DNA of 64,000 bases from Lineus longissimus (lineage: Eukaryota > Nemertea > Pilidiophora > Heteronemertea > Lineidae): positions 9,796,001 through 9,860,000 of the forward strand of contig NC_088319.1 of assembly GCF_910592395.1 (NCBI RefSeq), written 5' to 3'. This document shows positions 34,363 to 44,260 of this stretch, one piece after another. A model generated the notes under the pieces. That model ran no database searches. It was not told where the DNA came from and was given only the letters and a program-made list of their open reading frames with translations. The translations under genes and the position numbers were made by a program. How positions within the stretch are numbered: the first letter of the stretch is position 1; each line of letters starts with the position of its first letter.

Positions 34363-37014
34363 TTAGGGCGTAGCCAACCGGGTCAGGTCGGGGTACAAGT
34401 TTTTGTGGGGGCGGGCCTTTTTCCCCGTCTCCGATTTCCCCGGTTTCATTATTTGGGGGTCGGCCTCCTTCCTATATTCCAGGGGGTAGTGCACTCCCTG
34501 GAAGAAAAGGGAAAGAGTGCAGCTGTAATCCTCTTTCAGGATGCCAGTGAGGTCGAAAGCTGAAAGGGATAATACGTTCACTGTCACGGGCAGCTCGACT
34601 TCGATGGCAGCCGATCCGTGGCCTATGACGCAATTATCGGGCCACTGTAGCTCGATCTCCCTCCGAAAACAAGCCCCCCGGGCAAAAATGGGCATTTTAA
34701 AGGCTCTGGTCAGTTGCTTGCAGCGAATAAAGTACATTGATGGGTGACCGAGCAAGGGCATTAGGGTCAATTGCACGGCTTTATCAATAGTGATAATCTC
34801 CAGCGTCAGCCAGGACATGCGACCATCCATGTTGGATGCGACAAGGGTAGACCGGCGACTTCTGATCCAGGATCCCAGTGGTCCGATCAACGATTTTAGG
34901 AAGATAAAGCCAACCAACCCAATGCTAATGATCAATAACACCCGGTCAATGTCCAAAAGGGTAGTCAATTCTTCCTGTACGCTTTTAGGAAGGGACAGCG
35001 TTATGCTGGAGTTTGCAGGGATTACATAAGATCTGGTCAAGGGGATGTTTGCTGCAGCTAAAGGAATTAAAGATGTGGCTGAGGCTCGCTGTCTACACCA
35101 GAGATATAGGAATCCGACCAAAGCTGTAACCGATAAAATTGTATTAGCAACCGACCACATCCAGTAGCCACCACCCGCCGACCCGGCTGTGGGGAGAGGC
35201 GCTTGGCCAGCCATTGAACTCAAAATTTGGTCGCTCTTCGTCTCGAAAACCTCATTAGAGGACTTCACATTTTTGGCAATTTTCTTAAAATCGAGGGAGT
35301 ATTTCCTCTCCCGTTGCATTACATTAGACCAATTCGTGGCGCCCATCTTAAGGTTAGGTATTTGAGCAGAAAAGGGCGTGTGGAATCCAGTATTCCCGCG
35401 AATCTTGGCAAGCTCCGATGGTTGATAGAAGCTATGTAAAACGGGAAGGTTCGCAGTGTGCAGAACAGTGATTTTGTCCTCGTCATCTGCCGCACACTGA
35501 GATACCTTCGCGAAAACCTTCCATTTGTCCGTCACCAAACCACAGTTACATTTAAGACGGACAACACAAAATAAACAAGCCGGGATAGCATCTGGAGAGC
35601 CTCCGTCACATGTAAGTGACCAGCTCTCCTGTTCGCTACCGCTAACTAAATAGTAATTATCTCCCACTGCTAATGCTCCCTCAAACAGCGGACCGGTTTG
35701 ATAACGGATTTCGCAATGGTCGTGAACGCGTTCAGGCATGTCAAAATATAAGGCGGAAGCGCAACTAACTACGTTTCTTTCGCGGACGCTAATCATAGCC
35801 GGACACAACTTCACATCAGCGCCCGTGCAACTAGCGTACAATTTAAAATCAAACTCACAATAATATTGAGCATCACGGGTAATACCAAAATAGGCCGGGA
35901 GGTCATCGATCAGTGTCGAGTTATACTTGGTAGTGCCATTCAGAGGTATCGGCAAAGCGATAATACTAAAAATATCTAGGAAAGCGTTTGTAGCAGTCAC
36001 TGGTACCTTGACCGTGATGTACATGCTATTTGCAGATTGAGTGAAGAGGATATCTTTCACCTGGTAGTAATAAGAGACGCTAGGGTGAGCCACCGTATAA
36101 GTGGGGTGTGCCGCAGCAAGAGTATTGGTTATTTCATCAAGCATGCCCTGAACCTGATCGGGTGATATGATGTGTGCAGGCAGGAACCCGCGTAGGAGAT
36201 CCTGTACACCTAAAGTCCACGCGGTACTCCGGTCCTGGATGACCGAGTAGGCCTGGAGGTACAAAATCGCGTCTTTTATCAGAAGTAACAAGATGTCCGA
36301 CATCGCTTTACTAGTGTTCTCCTGGTCAGCCACCTTCTGGGTCAAAAACTCTAAATTGGAATGGAGGTCGGAGATAGCCGTCATAGCGTTACTTATGCGT
36401 GCGTCTGACGCATTCATGAAGGATCCCAGTTTCGTTCCGAGAGTTTTCACTTGGTTTGCTGTTACGGCCCCTAGTTCCTGATATTTCTGCAGATGCTGTG
36501 CCACAGCGGCGACATCATCAGCGGAGGCTAAACCAAATAGGCTGGTCGCTATGTGACCTAAGCCGGAGAAAATGGCCCTTTTATTTCTAAGGGATACCCT
36601 TCCAGGGATCAAGCCCTTAACAGTATCCATGTCTCTTGTGATCTGAACCAAGGACGCTTCTTCTTTCTTTCGTAATTCGTCCAACCAATCTGTAATCTGA
36701 TTACAGAATATGAGAGCAGACCCAGCAAAATTCGCGGCACAAGCTCTGGGGTGTACCACACGCAATTGCGGGGGTTGTAGGAAGTCTACCATAAAGGTGT
36801 GATGCCATGTGCTTGCTGCCAAATTAGCCGTTGACACCCGGTGGAATGCGACTCCGAAATTCGGGCGGAGCACGGTATTATCAAACGCGTGGCAACAGTG
36901 CATAATCAGCAGGAAAGCTAAGGGAGGAAGGAGACTCATCTCGAATGACCTACCCGACCTGATCGTTTTAGGGTTAAATAACGTAATTGTGGTGCCCAAA
37001 CAATACGGCGACAC
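34363..37014 (-). CDS. env: Envelope fusion protein, F-like (errantivirus/baculovirus type)
   Basis: An open frame of 883 codons, in frame from just upstream of a splice acceptor. The first ATG is codon 26 (36,939) and begins a signal peptide (MSLLPPLAFLLIMHCC). A furin-type site RNKR is at residues 143-146. It is followed by a hydrophobic glycine-containing segment ending LFGLASADD, the arrangement of F-type fusion proteins. A helical heptad-like stretch (about 175-250) and a Cys-rich ectodomain (about 395-520) follow. Hydrophobic segments lie near 615-640 and 688-710, then a ~170-residue C-terminal domain I do not recognise. Such Env proteins mediate membrane fusion. Family assignment rests on layout and short motifs, not on a search. 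No breaks are seen. Confidence 0.75.
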   Translation of the reverse strand: MSPYCLGTTITLFNPKTIRSGRSFEMSLLPPLAFLLIMHCCHAFDNTVLRPNFGVAFHRVSTANLAASTWHHTFMVDFLQPPQLRVVHPRACAANFAGSALIFCNQITDWLDELRKKEEASLVQITRDMDTVKGLIPGRVSLRNKRAIFSGLGHIATSLFGLASADDVAAVAQHLQKYQELGAVTANQVKTLGTKLGSFMNASDARISNAMTAISDLHSNLEFLTQKVADQENTSKAMSDILLLLIKDAILYLQAYSVIQDRSTAWTLGVQDLLRGFLPAHIISPDQVQGMLDEITNTLAAAHPTYTVAHPSVSYYYQVKDILFTQSANSMYITVKVPVTATNAFLDIFSIIALPIPLNGTTKYNSTLIDDLPAYFGITRDAQYYCEFDFKLYASCTGADVKLCPAMISVRERNVVSCASALYFDMPERVHDHCEIRYQTGPLFEGALAVGDNYYLVSGSEQESWSLTCDGGSPDAIPACLFCVVRLKCNCGLVTDKWKVFAKVSQCAADDEDKITVLHTANLPVLHSFYQPSELAKIRGNTGFHTPFSAQIPNLKMGATNWSNVMQRERKYSLDFKKIAKNVKSSNEVFETKSDQILSSMAGQAPLPTAGSAGGGYWMWSVANTILSVTALVGFLYLWCRQRASATSLIPLAAANIPLTRSYVIPANSSITLSLPKSVQEELTTLLDIDRVLLIISIGLVGFIFLKSLIGPLGSWIRSRRSTLVASNMDGRMSWLTLEIITIDKAVQLTLMPLLGHPSMYFIRCKQLTRAFKMPIFARGACFRREIELQWPDNCVIGHGSAAIEVELPVTVNVLSLSAFDLTGILKEDYSCTLSLFFQGVHYPLEYRKEADPQIMKPGKSETGKKARPHKNLYPDLTRLATP

Positions 37015-37032
37015 CTGGAAAGAGACAAAAAT
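37015..37032 (-). promoter_or_regulatory. Splice acceptor at the env opening
   Basis: On the minus strand TTTTTGTCTCTTTCCAG ends at 37,015, a strong pyrimidine tract plus CAG. The env frame upstream is closed by a TAA about 40 bases away, and the env frame is in phase 0 after this AG. It would serve a subgenomic env mRNA. Confidence 0.6.
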
Positions 37033-37182
37033 ACTCGAAATAAATATAGATTATAACTGACTATTAATTCGACATAATATAAAATCCCTGTTTATTTACA
37101 ATGTCGTCCTTGGGTAAATGAATATAGATGCGGACCCAAGGTTATTACATGATATATGATTATATTTCATTATAAAAGTATA

Positions 37183-40100
37183 CTAAGCAGAACCGGTCGG
37201 AGCCTCAGCTCCATCCGAGGAGGGTACGTTGGGGATCACTATACCCTTGCTCTCGTAGTAATCTTCGATCAGTTTCTTATCAAATATGTTTTCTTCGGGC
37301 TCCCAGGAATTGTCCTTGGTTGGGTACCCCTGCCATTTACACAAGAATTTTGTCACTCCTTTGACCTTCTTATGTCTCACGATCCTCTCACACTCAAATA
37401 TATCCGCTTCATTATCCTCAGTGACCGAGGAGCTATCTCGTTCCGACTCTGAGCTCACCTCCTCATCCGAACTCTCAGAATCTGTGGAAGAACCACGTGG
37501 TGCAGGGGATGGTGCATCACGTTTTACCTCCGTACCATCTGTAACCAAGGCAGTGGTAGGCAGTTGGCCCCTTGGAATATAATCGTCCGGAATGGGCTCC
37601 ATATCGGCCGCTGCCTCGGCAGGTGGAGCCATCTCATTACGATCCTGACAGTAATAGGGTTTCATCCTATTAACATGAATCATCACTGGCACCGTTTTGT
37701 TTTCGCTTGTTCTAACCTCATAATTTTCCGCTGAGACCTTCTTAGCCACTATGAACGGCCCAGTCCAGAACTTTCCAAATGTCCTTTTGTTTGTGGGATC
37801 CTTCATCCGTGGAGTGTATACCAGACACAATTCACCTACTTCATAAGACTTAGGTACCGCCGTACGATCGTAGATATCCTTCATCCTCTTTCTGGCCTCC
37901 AGAAGATTCGCCGTGGCAATTTCCTGTGCCATGCGGAGATTTTTCAGAATTATCTCCAGATATTCCTTATTTGATCTTGACTTTGTCGTCGGGGGTATCA
38001 AGGCAGCATCCATTGGCAGTAGAGGCAACCTCCCGAACAGCAAATAAAAGGGAGGATACCCATTTGACTGTAAACACGGACTCGAGTTATAGGCCATAGC
38101 ACAAGCTTGGAGGTAGAGGTCCCAATCTGTCTGTGACCGATTGATGTACATCGAAAGACTAGTGCTGAGCGTCCTATTCATCCTTTCTGTGTTACCCTGA
38201 CTTTGTGGGTGATATGCTGTGCTGTTCACCCTGGAGATGTTACAGAGCGAACAAATATTGGAAATTATCTCACCAACGAAGTTGGCGGCCTTGTCCGTGT
38301 GAAGTACCCTGAAGGAACCAAACTTACAGATCACTTCATTGAACAGTACATCAGCGACCTCCTGAGCAGTCTGGCTTTTCAACGGAAAGCAAATTACAAA
38401 CTTCGTAAAATGATCCGTTAAAACAAGGATATATTTTGACCCTCTAGGCGTCAGTTTCAGTGGCCCCTTGATGTCCATAATGAGCCTCTCGAAGGGCTCT
38501 GTCGACTCAATTGGATGTAGGGGAACCCTTGCGTTCTTGGTGGGTGACTTCCTACTCTGGCAAGCTGGGCAATTCCTTACCCATGCTTCAGTGTCAGCAC
38601 GCATCTTGGGCCAATAGTACTTTGCCTTGAGCTTCTCCAACGTCTTGTCGCGTCCAAAGTGTCCAGAAACAACGCTGTCATGTGCCCATAGAAGAATCTC
38701 CTCTCTCATCGGCGCAGGGATCACCAACTTTTCCCTCAAGTATGGCTTCCCAGTGTTGTCCTCTTCATCCAGACGGATGTATTGTAAGAGGTCATTCCCA
38801 TCTAAGAAGTAGCTATCTGATGTCCGTTGAACTTTCCTTGCACGGCTGCCGTCCGTAGGCAGATGTCCGTCCTCAAGATAACCGATGACGTCATTGAGAT
38901 TACCGTCTTCCCGCTGCTGTTTCTTAATGGCGTCTATGTCTACCCCTGGTACCGTGAGCGAGGCTAAGGACATGTCCTCGTAGGGAAATCGCGAGATCGC
39001 ATCCGTCAGTGGAATCAGTTTACCACTTATGTGTTTGATGTGGATGTCGTAAGCCTGTAGTGCCAGGCTCCATCTGAGTAACTTGGGATTATTGTCCTTA
39101 CATTTCATAAGCCAAGATAAGGCCGAGTGATCCACTACAGCCTCGAAAGCGGAGTGAGAAAGGTAGACCCTGTTTTTCCGGACTGAATCTACGAGTCCAA
39201 GACATTCCTTCTCTGTCGTAGAGAAGCTCTGCTCACGTTTATTGAGGGCACGCCCTCCGTAGGATATTACTCTCATGATGCCGTCCACCTCCTGACATAA
39301 AGTTGAGCCAATGGAAAAGTTGCATGCATCTGTGTAAAGAACGAATGGGAGGTCCTCCCTTGGGTAGGATAACATCACAGGCTCGGAGGTAAGACATGAC
39401 TTGAGGTGATCCAATGCTGTCTGGCACGCTGGTGTCCAATCAAAGACAACGTCCTTCTGTAAGAGGTTGTTCAGTGGTGCAGCAATCTTTGCATAGTCCT
39501 TCACAAAGCGTCTGTAAAAGCCAGCTGCGCCAAGGAAGGAACGTACATCTCTCACCTTCTTTGGTGTTGGAAATTTGCTGATCACCTCGCACTTTGCCGG
39601 GTCAGCTCTTATGCCTTGTGCACTGACGATATGACCTAAATATTTGACCTGATCTTTAGCAAAGTGGCATTTTGTTGGTTGAAGGCGAAGGTCAGCATTC
39701 TTGAGTCGTCTGAATACTTCTGCCAAATCCTCGACGTGTGCCTCGAAGGACGGGCTATGCACGATGATGTCATCAATGTAGATCAAGGTAGTAGACCACA
39801 GAAGGCCCCCTAAGACAACTGACATTACGTGTTGGAAGTGACCCGGGGCATTACATAACCCGAAAGGCATCTTACGGAACTGATATAAGCCATCTGGCGT
39901 GCAGAAGCAAGTCTTCAATTTCGCCTCATCTGTTAGAGGAATCTGCCAAAATCCACTGGCTAAGTCCATACAACTGAAGATCACAGGGTTATTGAAACCA
40001 AGTCCAAAGGACAGACTATCTTGTAAATTCGGTAATGGATACGAATTTTTAACCGTTATCGCATTTATTTTTCTCAGATCGACACAAAATCTAAAGTTAC

Positions 40101-43100
40101 CATTAGGCTTCTTTACCAGCACCACTGGACTGCTCCAAGGACTAGATGATTCCTCAATAACCCCTTTTGCCAACATCTTATCGACCTCAGCCTGAATCAC
40201 CCGCCTTTGGTCGGGAGACACCCGGTATGGCCTCTGTCGGATTGGTGGGTGGCCTTGCACATCAATGTCAAACTTGGCAACATTACAAGTTCCAAGATCC
40301 TCAATTTCTGTTACGAACAAGCAGGCATGTTGATTGAGGAGATCCTTGAGACGCTTCTTCTGGTCTTCCGTAATGTTGCAGTCCGCTAAGTCAACAGAAT
40401 CAACCGCTCTCTGCGGAGGCATCGTCCCATCCGTAGGCATGTCGTCTCCACCAATTAAATCATTTGGGTCACGGACCAAGGTTACGGAGTTTATCTCCTT
40501 CTCGGTAAGAGCCGTGAAGTGTCCCAAAGTGGTATGCTTGGGCAATGGAGTTGCACGTTTTCTAACATTTAAAACGCATAATGGAACCTGCCCATTCCTT
40601 ACAGTCACCAACGTCTTCGAAATATACAGTTTGTGTTGATAGGGGAGATCTTCTCTAGGCTCAATGAAGCCCTGGGTACCGTCGCTGATATGCGGAGCCA
40701 CCTGACACTGAATAAGTATTTGGCTCATCCTTGGTACCTTTGCCGACTGCAAGCTGTAAACCTTGACTGAACGGAGTAAGTTGAATTGGCCTATAAATGG
40801 CAACGGCGGGTCATTATCCAATGACAGCTCATCATTCAAAAAGTCTATCTTACAATTATGAGACTTGAGAAAATCCATCCCAAGTATGATTCCTTGCGAT
40901 ATCGGCTCATCAATCACGTGCATATCTTGAACAACAACCCTCTCACCGAACTGAAGTGGCACCTTGATTTTAGCATATAACTTTATTGGTTCCCCATTCA
41001 CTGCAATAGCCTCATCAACTGGGGTCGTACCATAGTCCTGGCCCTTAAGGGCATCCAATGTCTTACACAGCTTAGCAGAGACAACTGAAACTGCAGCTCC
41101 TGTGTCAATCAAAACTGGCTGCGTCGTACCATCAATCATGGCATCAATCATACTGGCGACAGTGCTAAAGATGTATGGACGCTCCCTGGTCTCAGAGGAT
41201 GGGACCGGCGCATCTGACTCAGGTTGTGACTTGCCGGATTCCGATGCTGTATTCTGACCTGAAGTAAGATGCGACAGCGTGGGCTCAACCCCGCCCTGGA
41301 TGGGGAACATCTCATTATAAAGCTTGACGAGGACGTCGGCATGACACTCCTCTGGACGACAATAACAACCCAATTGTTTGCCTCTAAGTTCGTGCAGGTG
41401 TCGCATCAGGTTATTTCGGGCATATTCTTCGTATCTCCGGAGACTTTCTGTCCTACCATACTGTGTCAGGAGGTATGGATTCCCCCATTTGTTCAGGTCC
41501 GGCGATGCGTCGGGTACGTGTCTCTGCAGATTGCGACCTACGTACACATGTCGATCATCCTGTACCCAATGCGGGAGGTATATGTTGGAAATATTAACCA
41601 CAGTCGGGACGTCGTCAGTTACAAGAGTAGATGTGTCCTCACTAAGCTCGGGCGGATTTAGTGACAGAAGTGGTTCCTCCTTCAGATCCTGCATAATGAC
41701 AACCTCCTGGTCTTCTAAGATACAGGCCGATTCGTTCAACACTGTCCCAGGCGTCACCAAAGGTGGTGGAGGAGCATCAATAAGAATGCCCGCAGTACCA
41801 TCGTCCATTGCACTGACCTCACCCTCGAGTGCTGTCATGGGAACCAAAGGCCTCTCCTTCAGAAACCGCATACCACTAACGGCATCCTCATTGAAGACAT
41901 GGTCTGGTGGCTGCGATGTAGGCGTTTTGTCTATAGGTGGAGTAGGTGTCTTCCAGGGTGGTGGAGGCACGTCAATCGGTATCCCCACGGAACCTTCCTC
42001 CTTTTCGTCATCTGGGTCTTTCGTATGGTGAGATGCATCTGAGTTTACCTCACTTGTACTCTGTGGATAGTACAGGCCTACCTGAATCGGGGCCGTGTCA
42101 ACGTCCACTAACTGCTGTTTTCCGTCTAACAGTGCGTCATCTTTATCATTCCTCACGCTTCTAAATTCACTCCTATCCTGGAGCGTATTATCATATCCTC
42201 CAACTTCTTCATTTCTAATTTGACTCCTGTCCTGGAGCGTTATATCATTTCTTCTAGTTTCCTCATATTTCTTATTTCTAATTTGACTCCTGTCCTGGAG
42301 TGCTGTATCATTCCGTATAATATCGTCATATTTCTCATTTTTAATCTGACACCTGTCCTGGAGTGCCGCATCATTTTGTCTAACTTCTTCATTTCTGTCC
42401 TTTCTAATCTGACTCCTGTCCTGGAGCGTCGTATCATTTCGTCTAACTTCTTCATTCCCGTCATTTCTAATCTGACTCCTGTCCTGGAGCGTTGTATCAT
42501 TTCGTCTAATTTCTTCATTCTCCTCGAAAATCGTCTCCAGTGCGCTGGAGGTTGTCGTCACCGCTCTGGTCTCAAGCATGCTTACGTCATCATCGATTTT
42601 AGGGTACCCTGTCATTGTCTCATCAGTCCTGGTAGTTGACCGGCCGGGCCTACCATTCTTGAAATCGTTGTCATAAGGATATTCGAACTGCGTAACGCGA
42701 TCAGCTAGCATCTGCATCGCATAACGGTTGAATGGTCCAGGTAGAGATGTAAAGTAATGTTTCAGGTGGGAAGAAACGGCATCATCTATCGTCTCGATGC
42801 GTCCTACATCCACGTGTCTGTGATCCTCCTGGTCGGCTACGGTTGCGCATTCCGCGTTCTCCCAGGAGTTCCCCATCATCCCATCAATACACATTTGGCT
42901 GTTTGAAGCCAGCCCATCAGTGGCTCTGATATCATCCAACAGCCTCGTCCCATCATCATCAATTTCTTCCTCATCATCAGTCATCTTGTCGTTTGAGGCG
43001 AGCGCTTCCTCAGCTCTGATGTCATCCAACAGCCTCGTCACAACGTCCTCCATTTCGTGTTCGTCATACATGTCTTCGCCCTTACTCGGGGGTAATTGGT

Positions 43101-43434
43101 GTGTCCCGTTATCACTCACATCGGGCCTCACATCATCATTAAAATTTTCGTCGGCCGCCAGCGTCGCATCATTCGCGGCGCCCATTCCGCTCAGGGAGGT
43201 ATCACTCCCCGCGTCAGGCGTTCCCCACATCCGTTTCGGGTGGCTCCACTCAAAATCTCCAAAGGAATCATCACCCTTACGGTCCGACTGATCACTCCTG
43301 TAATAAAACAAATCTTGGTTAATTTCAATCGCATAATCATCATCATCATCGCATTCATACACATTATCAACATTAAACTTATCACCACCATCCGGCGACT
43401 TGGGGATATCAGGCCCACAGATGCAACATCCCCT
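37183..43434 (-). CDS. pol: Ty3/gypsy Pol polyprotein with DUF4326-like domain and chromodomain
   Basis: The frame is open from 43,434; a GTG at 43,362 gives 2,059 codons, numbered below. Residues ~1-600 are acidic and low-complexity, with 21-residue repeats at ~280-400. Residues ~605-685 match DUF4326: HVYVGR, KWGNPY and GCYCRPEECHADVL. The aspartic protease has VLIDTGAAVSVV near 752. RT starts ~1,040 with YIDD near 1,194; RNase H has LYTDA near 1,344. Integrase has an H-H-C-C zinc finger (~1,557-1,600) and D-D-35-E (MDIKG, HTDKAANF, NTERMNR). A chromodomain lies at ~1,987-2,035 (FLCKWQGYPTKDNSWEPEENI) and may guide integration to marked chromatin. All catalytic motifs are intact. No ATG precedes RMWGTPDAG (residue ~45), and the frame does not overlap gag, so its translation route is unclear. 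Confidence 0.85.
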   Translation of the reverse strand, partial: RGCCICGPDIPKSPDGGDKFNVDNVYECDDDDDYAIEINQDLFYYRSDQSDRKGDDSFGDFEWSHPKRMWGTPDAGSDTSLSGMGAANDATLAADENFNDDVRPDVSDNGTHQLPPSKGEDMYDEHEMEDVVTRLLDDIRAEEALASNDKMTDDEEEIDDDGTRLLDDIRATDGLASNSQMCIDGMMGNSWENAECATVADQEDHRHVDVGRIETIDDAVSSHLKHYFTSLPGPFNRYAMQMLADRVTQFEYPYDNDFKNGRPGRSTTRTDETMTGYPKIDDDVSMLETRAVTTTSSALETIFEENEEIRRNDTTLQDRSQIRNDGNEEVRRNDTTLQDRSQIRKDRNEEVRQNDAALQDRCQIKNEKYDDIIRNDTALQDRSQIRNKKYEETRRNDITLQDRSQIRNEEVGGYDNTLQDRSEFRSVRNDKDDALLDGKQQLVDVDTAPIQVGLYYPQSTSEVNSDASHHTKDPDDEKEEGSVGIPIDVPPPPWKTPTPPIDKTPTSQPPDHVFNEDAVSGMRFLKERPLVPMTALEGEVSAMDDGTAGILIDAPPPPLVTPGTVLNESACILEDQEVVIMQDLKEEPLLSLNPPELSEDTSTLVTDDVPTVVNISNIYLPHWVQDDRHVYVGRNLQRHVPDASPDLNKWGNPYLLTQYGRTESLRRYEEYARNNLMRHLHELRGKQLGCYCRPEECHADVLVKLYNEMFPIQGGVEPTLSHLTSGQNTASESGKSQPESDAPVPSSETRERPYIFSTVASMIDAMIDGTTQPVLIDTGAAVSVVSAKLCKTLDALKGQDYGTTPVDEAIAVNGEPIKLYAKIKVPLQFGERVVVQDMHVIDEPISQGIILGMDFLKSHNCKIDFLNDELSLDNDPPLPFIGQFNLLRSVKVYSLQSAKVPRMSQILIQCQVAPHISDGTQGFIEPREDLPYQHKLYISKTLVTVRNGQVPLCVLNVRKRATPLPKHTTLGHFTALTEKEINSVTLVRDPNDLIGGDDMPTDGTMPPQRAVDSVDLADCNITEDQKKRLKDLLNQHACLFVTEIEDLGTCNVAKFDIDVQGHPPIRQRPYRVSPDQRRVIQAEVDKMLAKGVIEESSSPWSSPVVLVKKPNGNFRFCVDLRKINAITVKNSYPLPNLQDSLSFGLGFNNPVIFSCMDLASGFWQIPLTDEAKLKTCFCTPDGLYQFRKMPFGLCNAPGHFQHVMSVVLGGLLWSTTLIYIDDIIVHSPSFEAHVEDLAEVFRRLKNADLRLQPTKCHFAKDQVKYLGHIVSAQGIRADPAKCEVISKFPTPKKVRDVRSFLGAAGFYRRFVKDYAKIAAPLNNLLQKDVVFDWTPACQTALDHLKSCLTSEPVMLSYPREDLPFVLYTDACNFSIGSTLCQEVDGIMRVISYGGRALNKREQSFSTTEKECLGLVDSVRKNRVYLSHSAFEAVVDHSALSWLMKCKDNNPKLLRWSLALQAYDIHIKHISGKLIPLTDAISRFPYEDMSLASLTVPGVDIDAIKKQQREDGNLNDVIGYLEDGHLPTDGSRARKVQRTSDSYFLDGNDLLQYIRLDEEDNTGKPYLREKLVIPAPMREEILLWAHDSVVSGHFGRDKTLEKLKAKYYWPKMRADTEAWVRNCPACQSRKSPTKNARVPLHPIESTEPFERLIMDIKGPLKLTPRGSKYILVLTDHFTKFVICFPLKSQTAQEVADVLFNEVICKFGSFRVLHTDKAANFVGEIISNICSLCNISRVNSTAYHPQSQGNTERMNRTLSTSLSMYINRSQTDWDLYLQACAMAYNSSPCLQSNGYPPFYLLFGRLPLLPMDAALIPPTTKSRSNKEYLEIILKNLRMAQEIATANLLEARKRMKDIYDRTAVPKSYEVGELCLVYTPRMKDPTNKRTFGKFWTGPFIVAKKVSAENYEVRTSENKTVPVMIHVNRMKPYYCQDRNEMAPPAEAAADMEPIPDDYIPRGQLPTTALVTDGTEVKRDAPSPAPRGSSTDSESSDEEVSSESERDSSSVTEDNEADIFECERIVRHKKVKGVTKFLCKWQGYPTKDNSWEPEENIFDKKLIEDYYESKGIVIPNVPSSDGAEAPTGSA
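42160..42530 (-). repeat. 63-bp coding tandem repeat in Pol
   Basis: Six units, the first spaced 54 bp and the rest 63 bp (anchor CCTGGAG at 42,177, 42,231, 42,294, 42,357, 42,420, 42,483). They encode variants of RRNDTTLQDRSQIRN. Lengths are multiples of three, so the frame is kept. The charged repeat is probably a disordered linker. Confidence 0.85.
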
Positions 43435-43459
43435 TTACCTCTGGCCATGTGGACCATGT

Positions 43460-43967
43460 TTAGTTTAAATGTTGTCGCGAACGATCCTGGTTATATGTAG
43501 GGCGTTGGCCCTGCCTATCGTAATTGGCCTGCCCACCGTATGGCACGTATGGCCGATTATTCATAGGAGGTCGACCATCTCTATTAAAGTTAGAACGGCA
43601 ATTTCCAGTGTTATGCGTATTAGTGCGGCATCTACTACAATACGGTCTATCACTGTTCCGTTCAGGGCACGAACTTTGGAAATGATTTCCACCGCAATGG
43701 TAGCAAATCACATCACCCCTCTGCGTGCGTGGATCACGTGCCTGGTTGTCACTGGACATATTTCTTGCCAAATCATTCACTACACGATTCATTGAGTCAA
43801 AACGAGAGGTGAGATCGGAGATAGCAGACTGAATTGGGCTTACCTGTGCAACGGTAGGGGGCGCACGTTGAATCCGCCGATCACCCACTGGGGCTGACGT
43901 CTGTGCAATTATCTTCGACGTCGTCGCGGGTGTAACTGGCTCATCCTTCAAATCGGCCGTTGATTCG
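43460..43967 (-). pseudogene. gag: Gag C-terminal half, 5' part missing
   Basis: The frame carries two zinc knuckles, CYHCGGNHFQSSC (spacing C-2-C-3-H-4-C) and CSRCRTNTHNTGNC (canonical C-2-C-4-H-4-C), then a basic Arg/Gln-rich tail and a stop at 43,460. These are nucleocapsid features that bind genomic RNA. Upstream it breaks at ~43,967, where it meets an LTR remnant in opposite orientation with TAAA microhomology. The missing N-terminal half is present in the copy starting at 45,032. Pol opens at 43,434 in another frame, after this stop. Confidence 0.8.
43838..43847 (-). promoter_or_regulatory. Consensus splice donor inside gag
   Basis: GCACAG/GTAAGC on the minus strand, cut between 43,844 and 43,843, phase 0 in gag. 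It pairs in phase with the acceptor at 37,015. The second copy keeps the same donor at 46,645/46,646. Confidence 0.55.
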
Positions 43968-44260
43968 TAAATAACCTTAACGTAAGTTGTCCTTTAGTAC
44001 ACAGCTCACTTGAATGTTGTACTTGAATACTTTCTCACGAAAATTCTAATATATTTATCCAACAATATCCGACTTGTCGATATTCTCGATTCTACGATTC
44101 TACCTGGACGTGACCCTTTGTGACCTTCTATCGGCACACTGCAGGTCAAGATCGACGGCCTCGTGGGAAGGCCCTCCTCATCTCCAGAGATTGGTGTCTG
44201 CTGATGATCCGAACCTCCTGATTTTGGTCGGATTATCAGAGATACCAGTGCTTGGAGACA
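43967..44260 (+). repeat. 5' LTR remnant of the plus-strand derivative
   Basis: The last ~290 bases of the LTR, ending ...GCTTGGAGACA at 44,260, directly followed by the primer-binding site. The first ~1.2 kb of the LTR, with the expected promoter, is absent, so this derivative lacks its own usual start of transcription. Confidence 0.85.

Noticed and set aside
36293-36481. Small frames opposite env, pol and gag (and their mirror copies at 46,939-47,127 and elsewhere)
   Set aside because: Antisense shadows of long coding frames; present twice because env is duplicated.
43191-43457. 88-codon frame between gag and pol
   Set aside because: Third-frame overlap with the start of pol, methionine-rich from an ATG-like triplet run; no sign of use.
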